From the NCBI GenBank assembly GCA_903896925.1, contig CAITZM010000093.1:1-41413 (forward strand): DNA of 41,413 nucleotides, in the 5' to 3' direction. The DNA comes from an uncultured Lentisphaerota bacterium. Its GTDB lineage: Bacteria; Verrucomicrobiota; Kiritimatiellia; CAIQIC01. Positions 1-14,102 of this stretch are shown here, in pieces. Below the pieces are notes generated by a model. That model had not been told where the DNA came from. It did not search any database and saw only the letters and a list, made by a program, of their open reading frames with translations. The first letter of the stretch is position 1, and each line of letters begins with the position of its first letter. Both the position numbers and the translations under genes were made by a program.

Positions 1-1254
1 GCGCTGGCGCTGGTCGGGCTGGCGGCGCAGGCGGCGGATTATCCGTTGGTGGACGCGGTGGAATGCCGGGCGCGCGGCGGATTGCCGAACTTCCTGGCGC
101 GGGCCGCGGCGGGCGGCGAAATCAGCGTGGCCTACTTCGGCGGCAGCATCACCGCGGCCAACGGCTGGCGGCCGAAATCCTTCGCGTGGCTCAAGCAGCA
201 ATTCCCCAAGGCGCAATTCAAGGAGATCAACGCGGCGATCGGCGGGACGGGCTCCGACCTCGGCGTCTTCCGCAACCAGTACGATGTGCTGCGGCACAAG
301 CCGAACCTGGTGTTCGTCGAGTTCGCGGTCAACGATGGCGGCGCGGACCCGGTGCGGATCCAGCAGACGATGGAAGGCATCGTGCGCCAGACCTGGAAGA
401 ACGACCCGACGACGGACATCTGCTTTGTCTATACGCTGGCGCACAACCAGCTCGACGATCTTGCGAAGGGCAAGTTCCAGCGTTCGGCGAGCGCGATGGA
501 GGCGGTGGCCGACCATTACGGCATCCCCTCGATCCACTTCGGCCTTGAGGTCGCCAAGCAGGTCAAGGCAGGCAAGCTGATCTTCAAGGGCGAGGTGAAG
601 AAGGGCGCGTCGCCGATGGGGCCGCCGATGATCTTCTCGACCGATGGCGTGCATCCGTTGTCGGAGACCGGGCACGAGCTCTATCTGCAGACGATCCAAC
701 GTTCGTGGCCCGCGATCACAGCGGCGGGCAAGGCCGCGCCGCACAAGCTGGGCGCGCCGCTGCGCGCGGACAACTGGGAAGCGGCGAAGATGATCCCGCT
801 AACGAAGGCGATGCTGCAGGGTTCATGGGAGAAACTCGACCCGGCGAAGAACAACCAGGCGAAGTCGTTCGCCTCGCGGATGCCGGACCTGTGGAAGGCC
901 TGTGCGCCGGGCGCGACGCTCAGCTTCGCTTTCAAGGGCAAGGCCGCGGCGATCTATGACCTGCTCGGACCCGATGGCGGCATCCTGACGGTGAAGCTCG
1001 ATGACAAACCGGAACACAAGGCGACGATGATCGACGGCTACTGCACCTACTCGCGGATCGCCAAGCTCGACTGCGGCAGCGATCTACCCGAGGGCCTGCA
1101 TCGCGTCACCGTGAAATTGACCGACCAGGTGCCGGACAAGGAAAAGATCCTGTTCGAGAAGAACCGCGCCGACCTCAAGCAGCATCCGGAAAAATTCCGC
1201 GACAACGTCTGGTACGCCGGCGCGCTGATGCTGCTCGGCGATTTGGCGGAGTGA
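1..1254 (+). CDS. Secreted SGNH/GDSL-type hydrolase, 5' end outside the window
   Basis: The reading frame is open from base 1. Its first codons give ALALVGLAAQA followed by ADYPLV, the end of a signal peptide with an AQA-type cleavage site, so the true start lies upstream of the window and the GTG at 46 is not the start. SGNH blocks are visible: GGSIT near the mature N-terminus (nucleophile Ser), GGTGSD (oxyanion Gly), FVEFAVND (the Asn block) and STDGVHP, the Asp-x-x-His of the triad. The C-terminal ~150 residues look like a beta-rich accessory domain. Such enzymes deacetylate or de-esterify carbohydrates outside the cytoplasm; the substrate cannot be read from sequence. The family call is strong and the substrate unknown. 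Confidence 0.85.
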   Translation, partial: ALALVGLAAQAADYPLVDAVECRARGGLPNFLARAAAGGEISVAYFGGSITAANGWRPKSFAWLKQQFPKAQFKEINAAIGGTGSDLGVFRNQYDVLRHKPNLVFVEFAVNDGGADPVRIQQTMEGIVRQTWKNDPTTDICFVYTLAHNQLDDLAKGKFQRSASAMEAVADHYGIPSIHFGLEVAKQVKAGKLIFKGEVKKGASPMGPPMIFSTDGVHPLSETGHELYLQTIQRSWPAITAAGKAAPHKLGAPLRADNWEAAKMIPLTKAMLQGSWEKLDPAKNNQAKSFASRMPDLWKACAPGATLSFAFKGKAAAIYDLLGPDGGILTVKLDDKPEHKATMIDGYCTYSRIAKLDCGSDLPEGLHRVTVKLTDQVPDKEKILFEKNRADLKQHPEKFRDNVWYAGALMLLGDLAE

Positions 1255-1700
1255 AAGGAAGAGAAGAAATGGGAGATGGTGAATGGAGCATGGGTGATGG
1301 CGCGGAAAAGGACTATGGAAGATCAAGCTGAATTTTTCGCTGAAGCCTCGTCTGCGGCTGCGCCGGAACGGGGCCGTCTGACATGAAGCAACCGCTCCGG
1401 CAACCGGAGGCCTTCAAGGATGGAAGACTCGCGAGCGTTACGCCGAAGCTGACGCCGTACTACTCCGATGTCTCGCAAGTGCGGATTGCTTTGCAAGAGT
1501 GTTTTCACAGCGGTATTTTACGAAACTTGGCGCTGCATGCATATTGATTTCTTCCATGTGCAGGGCCTCTGTTGCTGTGTGGCACGGGTTTCCCGCCCGT
1601 GCTGGTGGAGCACGGGCAAGATGCCCGTATCACGCAGCGTCTCCATCACTCCACCACTCCAGTACTCCTTCACTCTTTCCCCTTCCCGGTATTTCTTCTG
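1255..1700. other. Intergenic region with hairpin repeat and pyrimidine-rich leader
   Basis: No convincing gene is present. A 54-codon frame at 1383-1547 lacks a ribosome binding site and recognisable similarity. A two-hairpin repeat lies at 1582-1628. From about 1636 to 1690 the plus strand is almost all pyrimidine with a CCATCACTCCACCACTCCA-like quasi-periodic pattern, and 1268-1300 carries a similar pattern on the other strand (GATGGTGAATGGAGCATGG). Confidence 0.5.
1582..1628. repeat. Two-hairpin dispersed repeat (AGA-loop family)
   Basis: Hairpin 1 has arms GCACGGG and CCCGTGC around seven bases (1582-1602). Hairpin 2 has arms ACGGGCA and TGCCCGT around loop AGA (1612-1628). The same order, with an AGA loop in the second hairpin but different arm sequences, recurs at 13914-13955, 19333-19351 (second hairpin only) and 26550-26591. 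Confidence 0.7.
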
Positions 1701-3278
1701 ATGCTCGTTGATCTCCATAATCCTCGTTGGCCCTTGCGCCTGGCCGCCGTGGCGTCGGGCCTGCTGCTGGCGGCGGCGTTCCCTCCGCTGGACTGGAGCG
1801 CGCTGGCGTTCGTCGCGTTGGTGCCGCTGCTGCTGGCGGTGCGCGGCGAGGGGGCCGGGAGTGCGTTCCGGCTCGGCTGGCTCGCGGGCGCCGCGCAATG
1901 GCTGGTGCTGGTCTTCTGGCTGCATCACGTCTCCTGGCCCGCCTGGCCGGGCATGGCGTTCTATTGCGCGCTGTATACCGGCTGCTTCGCCATGATCGCC
2001 GCGCTGCTCTGGCGCACGTGCGGAACGGGCCCGCTGGGCCGTTTCTTCCTGCCGCCGCTGCTGGCCGTCGTATGGGGCGGCCTGGAGTGGATCCGCGGCA
2101 CCTTTGGCACGGGCTTCGCGTGGCTGCCGCTGGCCTCAAGCCAGACGCAGAACCTGGCGCTGTTGCAGCTGGCGGGGTGGGGCGGGGCCTACCTGGTGTC
2201 GGCCGCCATCATGTGGCTGGATGTGGCCGTGGCGGTGACGATCCGCGAGTACCGCGTCGCGCGCGCCGGGAAACGGCGGCCCGCCAACACGGTGCTGTTC
2301 GCCGCGTTGCTGATGCTGGCGCTGGCGTGGTCGCATGGCCTGCGGGTGCTGCATGCGCCGCCGGACGGGCCGCTGCTCAAGGTCGCGCTCATCCAGCCGG
2401 GCATTCCGCAGATGGACAAGTGGACCCCGGAGATGGTGGACACGATCTATGGCCGGCTCCGCGAGTTGACGCGCGGCGCGCTCGCGGAAGGCCGCCCGGA
2501 CCTGGTCGTCTGGCCGGAGACGGCGGTACCCGACGATATCCGCAGCAGCACGAACAGCTACGAGGTCGTGCTGGGCCTGGTCACGAACGGCGCACCGATC
2601 CTGCTCGGCTCGACCGACACGGAGTATCGCGAACCCGCGAAGCCCCGCTATTTCAACAGCACGTTCCTCTTCAACACCAACGGCGTCATCGCCGGCTCCT
2701 ACGACAAGCAGCACCTCGTCGCCTTCGGCGAGTACATCCCGCTGCGCGACGTGTTCCCGCCGCTCGGCTGGCTGACGCCGATCGAGGACAGCTTCACTCC
2801 GGGCACGAACAGCTACGTCTTCAAGCTGGCCTATCCGGCCGTGGGCTTCTCGTCGATGATCTGCTTCGAGGACACGGTGCCGGCGATCGCGCGCGGCTTC
2901 GTGCAGGCCGGCGCGCAGCTGCTGGTGAACATGAGCAATGACGCCTGGTTCGATCCTTCATCGGCCTCGCGCCAGCACATGCTGCACAGCGTCCTGCGGG
3001 CCGTGGAGAACCGGGTGCCGGTGCTGCGCAGCTGCAATTCCGGCGTCTCCTGTTGCATCAGCCGGTTCGGTCGTGTATATCCCATCCTCACCGACGCACG
3101 CGGCGGCATCACCGGGCCTGGTTTTCAGGCCGTGTGGGTGCCCGTGCCGCCGCCGGACGCGCCGCAGACCTATTTCACGCGGCACGGCGACCGGTTCGGA
3201 CCGGGCGCCGCCGCGCTGGCCGGACTGCTGGCGGTGGGTGCGCTGTGGCGGCGGCGGAACAAACAAGAAACGGATTGA
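1701..3278 (+). CDS. lnt: Apolipoprotein N-acyltransferase
   Basis: Inner-membrane enzyme that transfers the third acyl chain to the N-terminal Cys of lipoproteins, the last step of lipoprotein maturation. The ATG at 1701 is chosen because it begins just before the first membrane helix and gives 525 residues, near the usual ~510. The frame is open further upstream, but that part is low-complexity repeat. About six hydrophobic segments precede a nitrilase-type domain. The catalytic triad is visible: Glu273 in VVWPETAVP, Lys336 in YDKQH and Cys388 in MICFEDTVP, almost the positions of E. coli (267, 335, 387). A C-terminal hydrophobic segment follows. Only 3 bp separate it from prfB, so the two are probably co-transcribed. 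Confidence 0.95.
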   Translation: MLVDLHNPRWPLRLAAVASGLLLAAAFPPLDWSALAFVALVPLLLAVRGEGAGSAFRLGWLAGAAQWLVLVFWLHHVSWPAWPGMAFYCALYTGCFAMIAALLWRTCGTGPLGRFFLPPLLAVVWGGLEWIRGTFGTGFAWLPLASSQTQNLALLQLAGWGGAYLVSAAIMWLDVAVAVTIREYRVARAGKRRPANTVLFAALLMLALAWSHGLRVLHAPPDGPLLKVALIQPGIPQMDKWTPEMVDTIYGRLRELTRGALAEGRPDLVVWPETAVPDDIRSSTNSYEVVLGLVTNGAPILLGSTDTEYREPAKPRYFNSTFLFNTNGVIAGSYDKQHLVAFGEYIPLRDVFPPLGWLTPIEDSFTPGTNSYVFKLAYPAVGFSSMICFEDTVPAIARGFVQAGAQLLVNMSNDAWFDPSSASRQHMLHSVLRAVENRVPVLRSCNSGVSCCISRFGRVYPILTDARGGITGPGFQAVWVPVPPPDAPQTYFTRHGDRFGPGAAALAGLLAVGALWRRRNKQETD

Positions 3279-3281
3279 ATC

Positions 3282-4401
3282 ATGTTGGAAGAGATCAAAG
3301 AACGTCTGCTAAAGCTGAAAGGTGCCCTCGTTGAAATGCGCGGGTATCTTTGACGTCGACAACCTACAGCAGCAACTAGCCGAATTGGAAGCCCGCGCGG
3401 CCGCGCCGACGTTCTGGAACGACCAGACCAAGGCGCGCGCCACGATCGACGAGACCAACGCCCTCCGCACGGTCGTCGAGCCCTATCTGAAACTCGCCAA
3501 GCAGACCGAGGATCTCGGCGTGCTCATCGAGATGGCGGAAGGCGAGAGCGAGGGCGCCCAGCGCGAACAGTTCGTGCAGGAGGTCGCCGCCGACTTCGCG
3601 CGCGTCGAAGCGCTGTTCCGGCAGTTCGAGCTGCAATCGCTGCTCGGCGGCAAGCTCGACCGCAACAACGCCTACATGAACCTGAATGCCGGCGCCGGCG
3701 GCACCGAGGCGTGCGACTGGGCCTCCATGCTGCTGCGCATGTACGTGCGCTACGCCGAGAGCCACGGCTTCAAGGTGGACTTCATGGAATACACCGCCGG
3801 CGAGGAAGCCGGCGTCAAGAGCTGCACCCTGCTGATCAGCGGCCCGTTCGCCTTCGGCTACCTCAAGAGCGAGCGCGGCGTTCACCGGCTGGTCCGCATC
3901 AGCCCGTTCGACTCGAACAAGCGCCGCCATACCTCCTTCGCCGCCCTCGACATCGTGGCCGAGGTGGACGAGACCATCGAGATCGAGGTCCTCGACAAGG
4001 ATCTGCGCGTGGACACCTACCGCTCCGGCGGCGCGGGCGGGCAGAAGGTCAACAAGACCGACTCCGCCGTCCGGCTGACGCATCTGCCGACCGGCATTGT
4101 CGTCGCCTGCCAGGCCGAGCGCTCGCAGCACGCCAACCGCAACAAGGCGATGAAGCTGCTCAAGGCCAAGCTGTACGAACTCGAGATGGACAAGAAGCGC
4201 GCGGAGCAGGAGAAGCACTACAGCGAGAAGGGCGACATTGCGTGGGGCCACCAGATCCGCTCCTATGTCCTGCAGCCCTATCAGATGGTGAAGGACCTGC
4301 GCACCGAGGCCGAGACCAGCCAGACCCAGGACGTGCTCGATGGCGACCTGGACCGCTTCATCGAAGCCTACTTGAAGATGCGCCGCGGCCAGGCCGACTG
4401 A
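3282..4401 (+). CDS. prfB: Peptide chain release factor 2, programmed +1 frameshift
   Basis: RF2 recognises UGA and UAA and triggers peptide release. The gene starts at ATG 3282 (MLEEIKERLLKLKGALVEMRGYL), meets an in-frame UGA at 3351-3353 (codon 24), and continues in the +1 frame from 3352 as DVDNLQQQLAELEAR. The joined product (3282-3350 plus 3352-4401) is about 372 residues, normal for RF2. Diagnostic motifs are the codon-reading tripeptide SPF at 207-209 and GGQ at 252-254. The shift is the known autoregulatory device: when RF2 is scarce the ribosome stalls at UGA and slips on CUU. A start at 3322 would lose the real N-terminus. Confidence 0.96.
3341..3354 (+). promoter_or_regulatory. RF2 programmed frameshift site
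   Basis: The slippery CTT followed by TGA C, preceded by GGGTAT, matches the classic RF2 recoding site (GGGTATCTTTGAC). The purine-rich Shine-Dalgarno-like stimulator just upstream is reduced here to GCGCGGG rather than a full AGGGGG, so the stimulation may be weaker than in E. coli. Confidence 0.93.
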
Positions 4402-4748
4402 CGCCGGGCGTGCGTGCCGCGGGTTGGGTGACGCATCGCATGTGAGTGCGGCCGGACGGACCCGCAACAGACCGGCAGAGGTCTGGCGGCGGGTGCGGAT
4501 ATCCGGTTGGGGACGCCTGCTTTTTTCCGGGGGCGGCGGCCCGCGGAGGGTACGGCGTCTGCCACGTTACATTTCTGGCTGTTCTGTCGCAGGCTGCGTG
4601 ACAAATATGTCGGATGCGGGCTGTGGGTCAAATTTCTGTTCGTTATGGATGAATGGGTTAGGACGTCGGACGAACCGGATGGAATAATTCTAGCTAACCT
4701 CGTATGGGCTATTGCCATGCAGGGGCAATGCCATTAGATTAACCGCCT
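4402..4748. other. Intergenic region upstream of purF
   Basis: No gene is supported. A bulged hairpin (arms CCCGC plus CAGACC at 4461-4473, pairing with 4480-4493) lies 60 bp after prfB, but no T-run follows it directly. A hairpin with arms ATTGCC and GGCAAT (4711-4716 and 4724-4729) sits 19 bp before the purF ATG, and no clear Shine-Dalgarno sequence precedes that start. The hairpin could be an operator or leader element, but this is not demonstrated. From about 4590 the base composition drops, as expected for a promoter region, but I cannot name a -35/-10 pair with confidence. Confidence 0.4.
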
Positions 4749-6164
4749 ATGAGCACAGAGACACAAGATGACGGGCGCCCGCGGGAACACTGCGGACTGT
4801 TCGGTTTGTTCGGCGTGCCCAACGCGGCGAGCCTGACCTATAACGGCTTGTTCGCGCAGCAGCACCGCGGCCAGGAAGGCGCGGGCATCGTGGCGAGCGA
4901 TGGCGTGAAGATCCGCTCGATCAAGGGCCAGGGGTTGCTCACCGAGGTCTTCGCGAGGCGCTCGCCTTCGGAGCTGACCGGCTCGCTCAGCATCGGCCAC
5001 GTCCGCTATTCGACCACCGGCTCGTCGACGCCCCAGAATGTCCAGCCGATCGTCTTCGAGTGCCTCGACGGCATCTGGGCCCTGGCGCACAACGGCAACC
5101 TGACCAACGCGCGCAAGATGCGCCGCAACTACCAGGAAAGCGGTGCGATTTTCCAGACCAGCACCGACAGCGAAGTCCTGATGCACCTGATTGCCGACCC
5201 GGCGTACCGCACACGGACGCGCCGCGTCGAGCGCTCGCTCAACGAGCTCGAGGGCGCGTTCTCGTTCCTGCTGATGACCAAGGACAGCATCATGGCCGCG
5301 CGCGACCGCTACGGCTTCCGTCCGCTCTCCATCGGCCGGCTCGGCGGGGGCTATGTTTTTGCCAGCGAGTCCTGCGCACTAGAGCAGGTCGGCGCCACCT
5401 ATGAGCGCGACGTGCTGCCCGGCGAGCTCGTCACCGTGGATGCGCGGGGCATCCGCAGCACGACGTTCTGCGAGCCGATCCAGGGGCAGCTCGGCCAGTG
5501 CATCTTCGAGCACGTCTATTTCGCGCGGCCGGACAGCATGGTGTTCGGCCAGAACGTCCACGAAACGCGCATGAAGCTCGGCCGCCGGCTCGCACAGGAG
5601 CACCCGGTGGAGGCCGATGTCGTCATCCCGGTGCCCGACTCCGGCAACGACGCCGCGCTCGGCTTTTCGTATGCCAGCGGGGTGCCGATGGACTTCGGCT
5701 TCATCCGCAACCACTACATCGGCCGCACGTTCATCATGCCGGAGATGGGGCAGCGCCAGGACAGCATCGACCTCAAGCTGGCGGTCATCCCCGGCGTCGT
5801 CCGCGACCGGCGCGTGGTGGTGGTGGATGACTCGATCGTCCGCGGCTCGACGTGCAAGAAACGCATCAACGCCCTGCGCCGCGCCGGCGCCAAGGAGGTG
5901 CACATGCGCATCTCGTGCCCGCCGGTGCGCCACCCGTGTTTTTTCGGCATCGATTTCCCGACGCACAAGGAGCTGATCGCCACGACGCGCAGCATCGAGG
6001 AGATCTGCCAGTTCATCGAGGCCGACAGCCTCGGTTACCTCAGCCTCGAGGGCATGCTCTCGGCGCACGAGCACCCGGGCGATTTCTGCACCGGCTGCTA
6101 CAGCGGCAAGTACCCCTGTGAACTCTCGGAAGAAATGACCAAAATAGATCTGGAGAAGGCGTAA
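4749..6164 (+). CDS. purF: Amidophosphoribosyltransferase (Fe-S type)
   Basis: First step of purine synthesis: PRPP plus glutamine gives phosphoribosylamine. The N-terminal class II glutaminase domain begins at Cys15 (REHCGLFGLFG), implying removal of a 14-residue propeptide as in the Bacillus-type enzyme. The C-terminal phosphoribosyltransferase domain carries the PRPP loop RVVVVDDSIVRGST near 355-368. Cysteines in CIFEHVYFARPDS, RISCPPVRHPC and CTGCYSGKYPC match the positions of the [4Fe-4S] ligands of the Bacillus-type enzyme, so an oxygen-sensitive cluster is likely. Length 471 is typical. It is followed after 3 bp by gltB, linking two class II glutamine-using enzymes in one operon. Confidence 0.96.
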   Translation: MSTETQDDGRPREHCGLFGLFGVPNAASLTYNGLFAQQHRGQEGAGIVASDGVKIRSIKGQGLLTEVFARRSPSELTGSLSIGHVRYSTTGSSTPQNVQPIVFECLDGIWALAHNGNLTNARKMRRNYQESGAIFQTSTDSEVLMHLIADPAYRTRTRRVERSLNELEGAFSFLLMTKDSIMAARDRYGFRPLSIGRLGGGYVFASESCALEQVGATYERDVLPGELVTVDARGIRSTTFCEPIQGQLGQCIFEHVYFARPDSMVFGQNVHETRMKLGRRLAQEHPVEADVVIPVPDSGNDAALGFSYASGVPMDFGFIRNHYIGRTFIMPEMGQRQDSIDLKLAVIPGVVRDRRVVVVDDSIVRGSTCKKRINALRRAGAKEVHMRISCPPVRHPCFFGIDFPTHKELIATTRSIEEICQFIEADSLGYLSLEGMLSAHEHPGDFCTGCYSGKYPCELSEEMTKIDLEKA

Positions 6165-6167
6165 GAC

Positions 6168-10838
<4,671 letters not shown>

Positions 10839-10855
10839 GTTTAGGAGATTTCGTC

Positions 10856-12313
10856 ATGGGCAAAGTCACAGGCTTCAAGGAGTTTCAGCGCGAACTGCCG
10901 AAGTACCGGCCGGTCGAGGAGCGCATCCACGACTACAAGGAAATCCCCGAGGAGTTCCCCGCCGAGAAGCTCCGCCACCAGGCCGCGCGCTGCATGGACT
11001 GCGGCATTCCGTTCTGCCATAGCGGCTGTCCGCTCGGCAATTTTATCCCCGACTGGAACGACCTCGCCTACAAGGGCAAATGGCGCGAGGCGTGGCTGCG
11101 GCTCTCCGCCACCAACAATTTCCCGGAATTCACCGGCCGCCTGTGCCCCGCGCCGTGCGAGGAAGCCTGCGTGCTGAACATCCCCGAGACGCCGATTGCG
11201 ATCGAGCTGATCGAGAAAATGATCATCGAGACGGCGTTCGACAACGGGTGGGTCGTGCCCGAGCCGCCCGCCGCGCGCACCGGCAAGCGGGTGGCGGTCG
11301 TCGGCTCCGGCCCCTCCGGCCTCGCCGCCGCGCAGCAGCTCAACCGCGCCGGCCACGCCGTCACGGTCTTCGAGCGCGCCGACAAGCTCGGCGGCCTGCT
11401 CCGCTACGGCATCCCCGACTTCAAGCTGGAGAAGACCGTCGTCGACCGCCGGGTCAAGCTCCTTGAGGCCGAAGGCATCGTGTTCAAGACCGGCGCCTAC
11501 CTCGGGCAGAATATTCCCGCCGCGGAACTGAAACAGTTCGACGCCGTCGTCCTCTGCGGTGGCGCCACCAAGCCGCGCGACCTGAGCATCCCCGGCCGTG
11601 AGCTGGCCGGCGTCCATTTCGCCATGGAATTTTTGCAGCAGCAGAACGCCGCGGTCGCGCTGGGCGAGCAGACCACGCCGATCTCCGCCGCCGGCAAGCA
11701 CGTCATCGTCATCGGCGGCGGCGACACCGGCAGCGACTGCATCGGGACCTCGCGCCGGCAGGGCGCCAGGAGCATCACCAACTTCGAGCTCTTTCCCATG
11801 CCGGGCAAAGGGCGGACCAGCCACCAGCCATGGCCCTACTGGCCGATGCGCCTGCGCAGCAGCACTTCGCATTTCGAAGGCGTCGAGCGCTTCTGGTGCA
11901 TCAACTCCCTCCGCTTCAACGGTGCCGCCGGCCGCGTCCAAAGCCTCGTCACCACCACGGTCGAGTTCGGCAAGGGCACCGACGGCCGGCCCCAGATGCA
12001 GCCCGTGCCCTTCTCCGAGCACGAGTGGCAGGCCGATCTCGTCCTGCTGGCCATGGGCTTCGTCGGGCCGGAGGCGAACGTCCTGCTCGCCCAGCTCGGC
12101 GTCGAACTGGACAAGGCCGGCAACGTCAAGACCGATGGCGCCTATCGCACCAATCTGGCGAACGTTTTTGCCGCCGGCGATATGCGGCGCGGCCAGTCGT
12201 TGATCGTCTGGGCGATCTCCGAGGGCCGCGAAGCCGCCCGCGCTGCCGATCTCTTTCTGATGGGGCAGACCGCCCTGCCCACCAAGGGCGGCGGCGACAT
12301 GCTCCGCGTCTGA
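10856..12313 (+). CDS. gltD: Glutamate synthase small subunit
   Basis: The beta subunit supplies electrons from NAD(P)H through FAD and Fe-S clusters to GltB. ATG 10856 has TAGGAG eight bases upstream. N-terminal cysteine clusters [15 protein letters not shown] and [10 protein letters not shown] bind two [4Fe-4S] centres. The first Rossmann motif [15 protein letters not shown] binds [16 protein letters not shown] binds NAD(P)H, and [13 protein letters not shown] closes the FAD site near the C-terminus. Length 485 is typical. It is the last gene of the purF-gltB-gltD operon. The stop is followed by T8, but I see no clear stem before it. Confidence 0.97.
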   Translation: MGKVTGFKEFQRELPKYRPVEERIHDYKEIPEEFPAEKLRHQAARCMDCGIPFCHSGCPLGNFIPDWNDLAYKGKWREAWLRLSATNNFPEFTGRLCPAPCEEACVLNIPETPIAIELIEKMIIETAFDNGWVVPEPPAARTGKRVAVVGSGPSGLAAAQQLNRAGHAVTVFERADKLGGLLRYGIPDFKLEKTVVDRRVKLLEAEGIVFKTGAYLGQNIPAAELKQFDAVVLCGGATKPRDLSIPGRELAGVHFAMEFLQQQNAAVALGEQTTPISAAGKHVIVIGGGDTGSDCIGTSRRQGARSITNFELFPMPGKGRTSHQPWPYWPMRLRSSTSHFEGVERFWCINSLRFNGAAGRVQSLVTTTVEFGKGTDGRPQMQPVPFSEHEWQADLVLLAMGFVGPEANVLLAQLGVELDKAGNVKTDGAYRTNLANVFAAGDMRRGQSLIVWAISEGREAARAADLFLMGQTALPTKGGGDMLRV

Positions 12314-12398
12314 TTTTTTTTCAAGGCTTGGAAACGGCTTGACCCCTTTTCCCGGATCTTGGAAAGAAGAAACCATGCGGTCAAGAAGGGGCTCCGTG

Positions 12399-13169
12399 AT
12401 GAAAGCAACGATCCTGATGGGTGCTGCGCTGGTCCTGTTGACGGGCGGTTTGCGGGCCGGCGATACGACCGAGGCGGGCTTTGTGAGCCTGTTCGACGGG
12501 CAGTCGCTCAAGGGCTGGCATCCGAGCGCGCAGACCGGCCACAGCCGCGCGAGCAAGAACACGACCGGCGGCCGCTGGGTTGTCGAGAAGGGCGTCATCA
12601 CCGGCAGCCAGGACATCCCCGGCAACGGCGGCATTCTCATCACCGACCAGAAGTTCGGCGACTTCGAGGTCGCGCTCGAAATGTGCAATGACTTCGGCCC
12701 CGACAGCGGACTCTTCCTGCGCTCCACCGAGGCCGGGAAATGCTACCAGGCGATGATCGACTACCACGGCGGCGGCAACCTGATGGGCATCTATGGCGAA
12801 GGCATGGGCGGCAAGCCGCACCTGCGCAACTTCAGCTTTCTCAAGACGCCCGACCAGATCCAGATCGTGACCGAGCTGAAGGGCCAGAAGACGCCGGTGC
12901 CGTTCCCGATGCCGCTCGAAGCCTGGCCCAAGTTCTGGCAGCACGGCAAGTGGAACGAACTGCGCGCCCGCATCACCGGCGAACTGCCGCACATCACCAC
13001 GTGGATCAACGGCGTCAAGATCATGGAATGGACCGAGGCGGAGAAACGCCTCGACCGCACCGGCGGCATCGCCGTGCAGGTGCATGGCGGTGGCAACATG
13101 ACCAACCAGTTCGTCCGCTACCGCAACATCCGGATCAAGCTGCTCGACGCCCCGGCGCCCGCGCCATGA
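12399..13169 (+). CDS. Secreted DUF1080 protein (3-keto-disaccharide hydrolase-like)
   Basis: The start at ATG 12399 is preferred: it has AGAAGGGG upstream and yields a textbook signal peptide ([20 protein letters not shown]) with cleavage before GDTT. ATG 12375 in the same frame is possible and would add eight charged residues. The mature part opens with [14 protein letters not shown], the hallmark of DUF1080, a concanavalin-like beta-sandwich domain; some members hydrolyse 3-keto-glycosides. A second signature is [10 protein letters not shown] followed by a [10 protein letters not shown] region. 256 residues, one domain. Its stop overlaps the start of the next gene by 4 bp (ATGA), so the two are translationally coupled despite unrelated functions. 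Confidence 0.87.
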   Translation: MKATILMGAALVLLTGGLRAGDTTEAGFVSLFDGQSLKGWHPSAQTGHSRASKNTTGGRWVVEKGVITGSQDIPGNGGILITDQKFGDFEVALEMCNDFGPDSGLFLRSTEAGKCYQAMIDYHGGGNLMGIYGEGMGGKPHLRNFSFLKTPDQIQIVTELKGQKTPVPFPMPLEAWPKFWQHGKWNELRARITGELPHITTWINGVKIMEWTEAEKRLDRTGGIAVQVHGGGNMTNQFVRYRNIRIKLLDAPAPAP

Positions 13170-13768
13170 ACAAGGCCGTCGCCTATCTGGCGCAGCGGGA
13201 CGCGCGCCTCGCGGGCATCCTCAACGGGCCGCCTTTCAAGGCGCCCGGAGAGTCCGAGCTTTTCCTGGACCTGATCGAATCCATCATGTCGCAGCAGCTC
13301 TCTGGCTCGGCCGCGAGCACCATCCATGGGCGCTTCTGCCGGCTGTTCCCGGCGCAGCGGCCCACGCCGCGGCGACTGCTCAAGCTGACGGCGGACCAAC
13401 TGCGCGCCGCCGGCGTCTCTCGCCAAAAGGCCGGTTATCTGCACAACGTCGCCGACTTTTTTCTGAAGCACGACCTCAGCCACGCGGCCCTGCAGAAACT
13501 GGATGACGAAAGCATTGTCGCCTTGCTGACGCAGATCAAGGGCGTCGGCCGCTGGACGGTGGAGATGCTCCTGATGTTTCCGCTCAACCGTCCGGACGTG
13601 CTGCCCGTCGACGACCTGGGCATCCAGCTTGCGATCAAACAGCTCTACGGCCTCCGCACGAGCGGCCCGCGCTTGCGCAAGCGGATGCAAGCCCTCGCCG
13701 AAAGCTGGCGCCCCCACCGCTCCCTCGCGTGCAAATATCTCTGGCGCTGGCGCTCCGCGAATCGCTGA
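13166..13768 (+). CDS. DNA-3-methyladenine glycosylase II-type HhH-GPD protein
   Basis: Base-excision repair glycosylase of the AlkA/HhH-GPD superfamily, expected to remove alkylated purines in the cytoplasm. ATG 13166 overlaps the DUF1080 stop (ATGA). The helix-hairpin-helix is IKGVGRWTVEM (near residue 120) and the catalytic Asp lies in LPVDDLGIQ (near 150). An N-terminal IMSQQLSGSAAS helix is typical of the AlkA branch. 200 residues means the catalytic core without the extra N-terminal domain of E. coli AlkA. The family is certain; the exact lesion is inferred. The frame is open upstream, but that part is a shadow of DUF1080. Confidence 0.88.
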   Translation: MNKAVAYLAQRDARLAGILNGPPFKAPGESELFLDLIESIMSQQLSGSAASTIHGRFCRLFPAQRPTPRRLLKLTADQLRAAGVSRQKAGYLHNVADFFLKHDLSHAALQKLDDESIVALLTQIKGVGRWTVEMLLMFPLNRPDVLPVDDLGIQLAIKQLYGLRTSGPRLRKRMQALAESWRPHRSLACKYLWRWRSANR

Positions 13769-13913
13769 GGCCGTGACCGCGGGTTGGAAGGATCCTGAAA
13801 GAACTCGGCTGACCGCGCGCCGTTGGAGTCGCAGGCAGGTATCCTGCCCGCCGGTGAGTTGGGCATGCCTGCCCGACAACTCAACACCAACTCGGCCCGT
13901 GGGCGAATGCCTT

Positions 13914-13955
13914 GGCGGCGAGACGCCGCCTGTACCGGCACGCGAGACGCGTGCC
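13914..13955. repeat. Paired AGA-loop hairpins (reference copy)
   Basis: Hairpin 1 has 7-bp arms GGCGGCG/CGCCGCC with loop AGA (13914-13930). Hairpin 2 has 8-bp arms GGCACGCG/CGCGTGCC with loop AGA (13937-13955). They are separated by TGTACC and followed by GCCACGAAACAC. A diverged copy of the whole unit is at 26550-26591, and a partial copy ending CCACGAAAC is at 19333-19360. Confidence 0.85.
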
Positions 13956-14102
13956 GCCACGAAACACAACTTCTCCGACCGACAGTCATCACTCTGTTTA
14001 TTTAAGAAGGTGCGGGTTATCTAGAGCAATGCGAACTGGGTAGGGATGAACGAGTCTCAACACCCCGTAACTCACCGGAAAGTTTTTGTTGGTAAATAAA
14101 TA

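Noticed and set aside
1383..1547. 54-codon plus-strand frame (MKQPLRQPEAFKDGR...) before lnt
   Set aside because: No ribosome binding site and no recognised family; could be a decayed gene fragment, but nothing supports it.
12313..12345. T8 run after gltD as a terminator
   Set aside because: No stable stem precedes it at the right distance.
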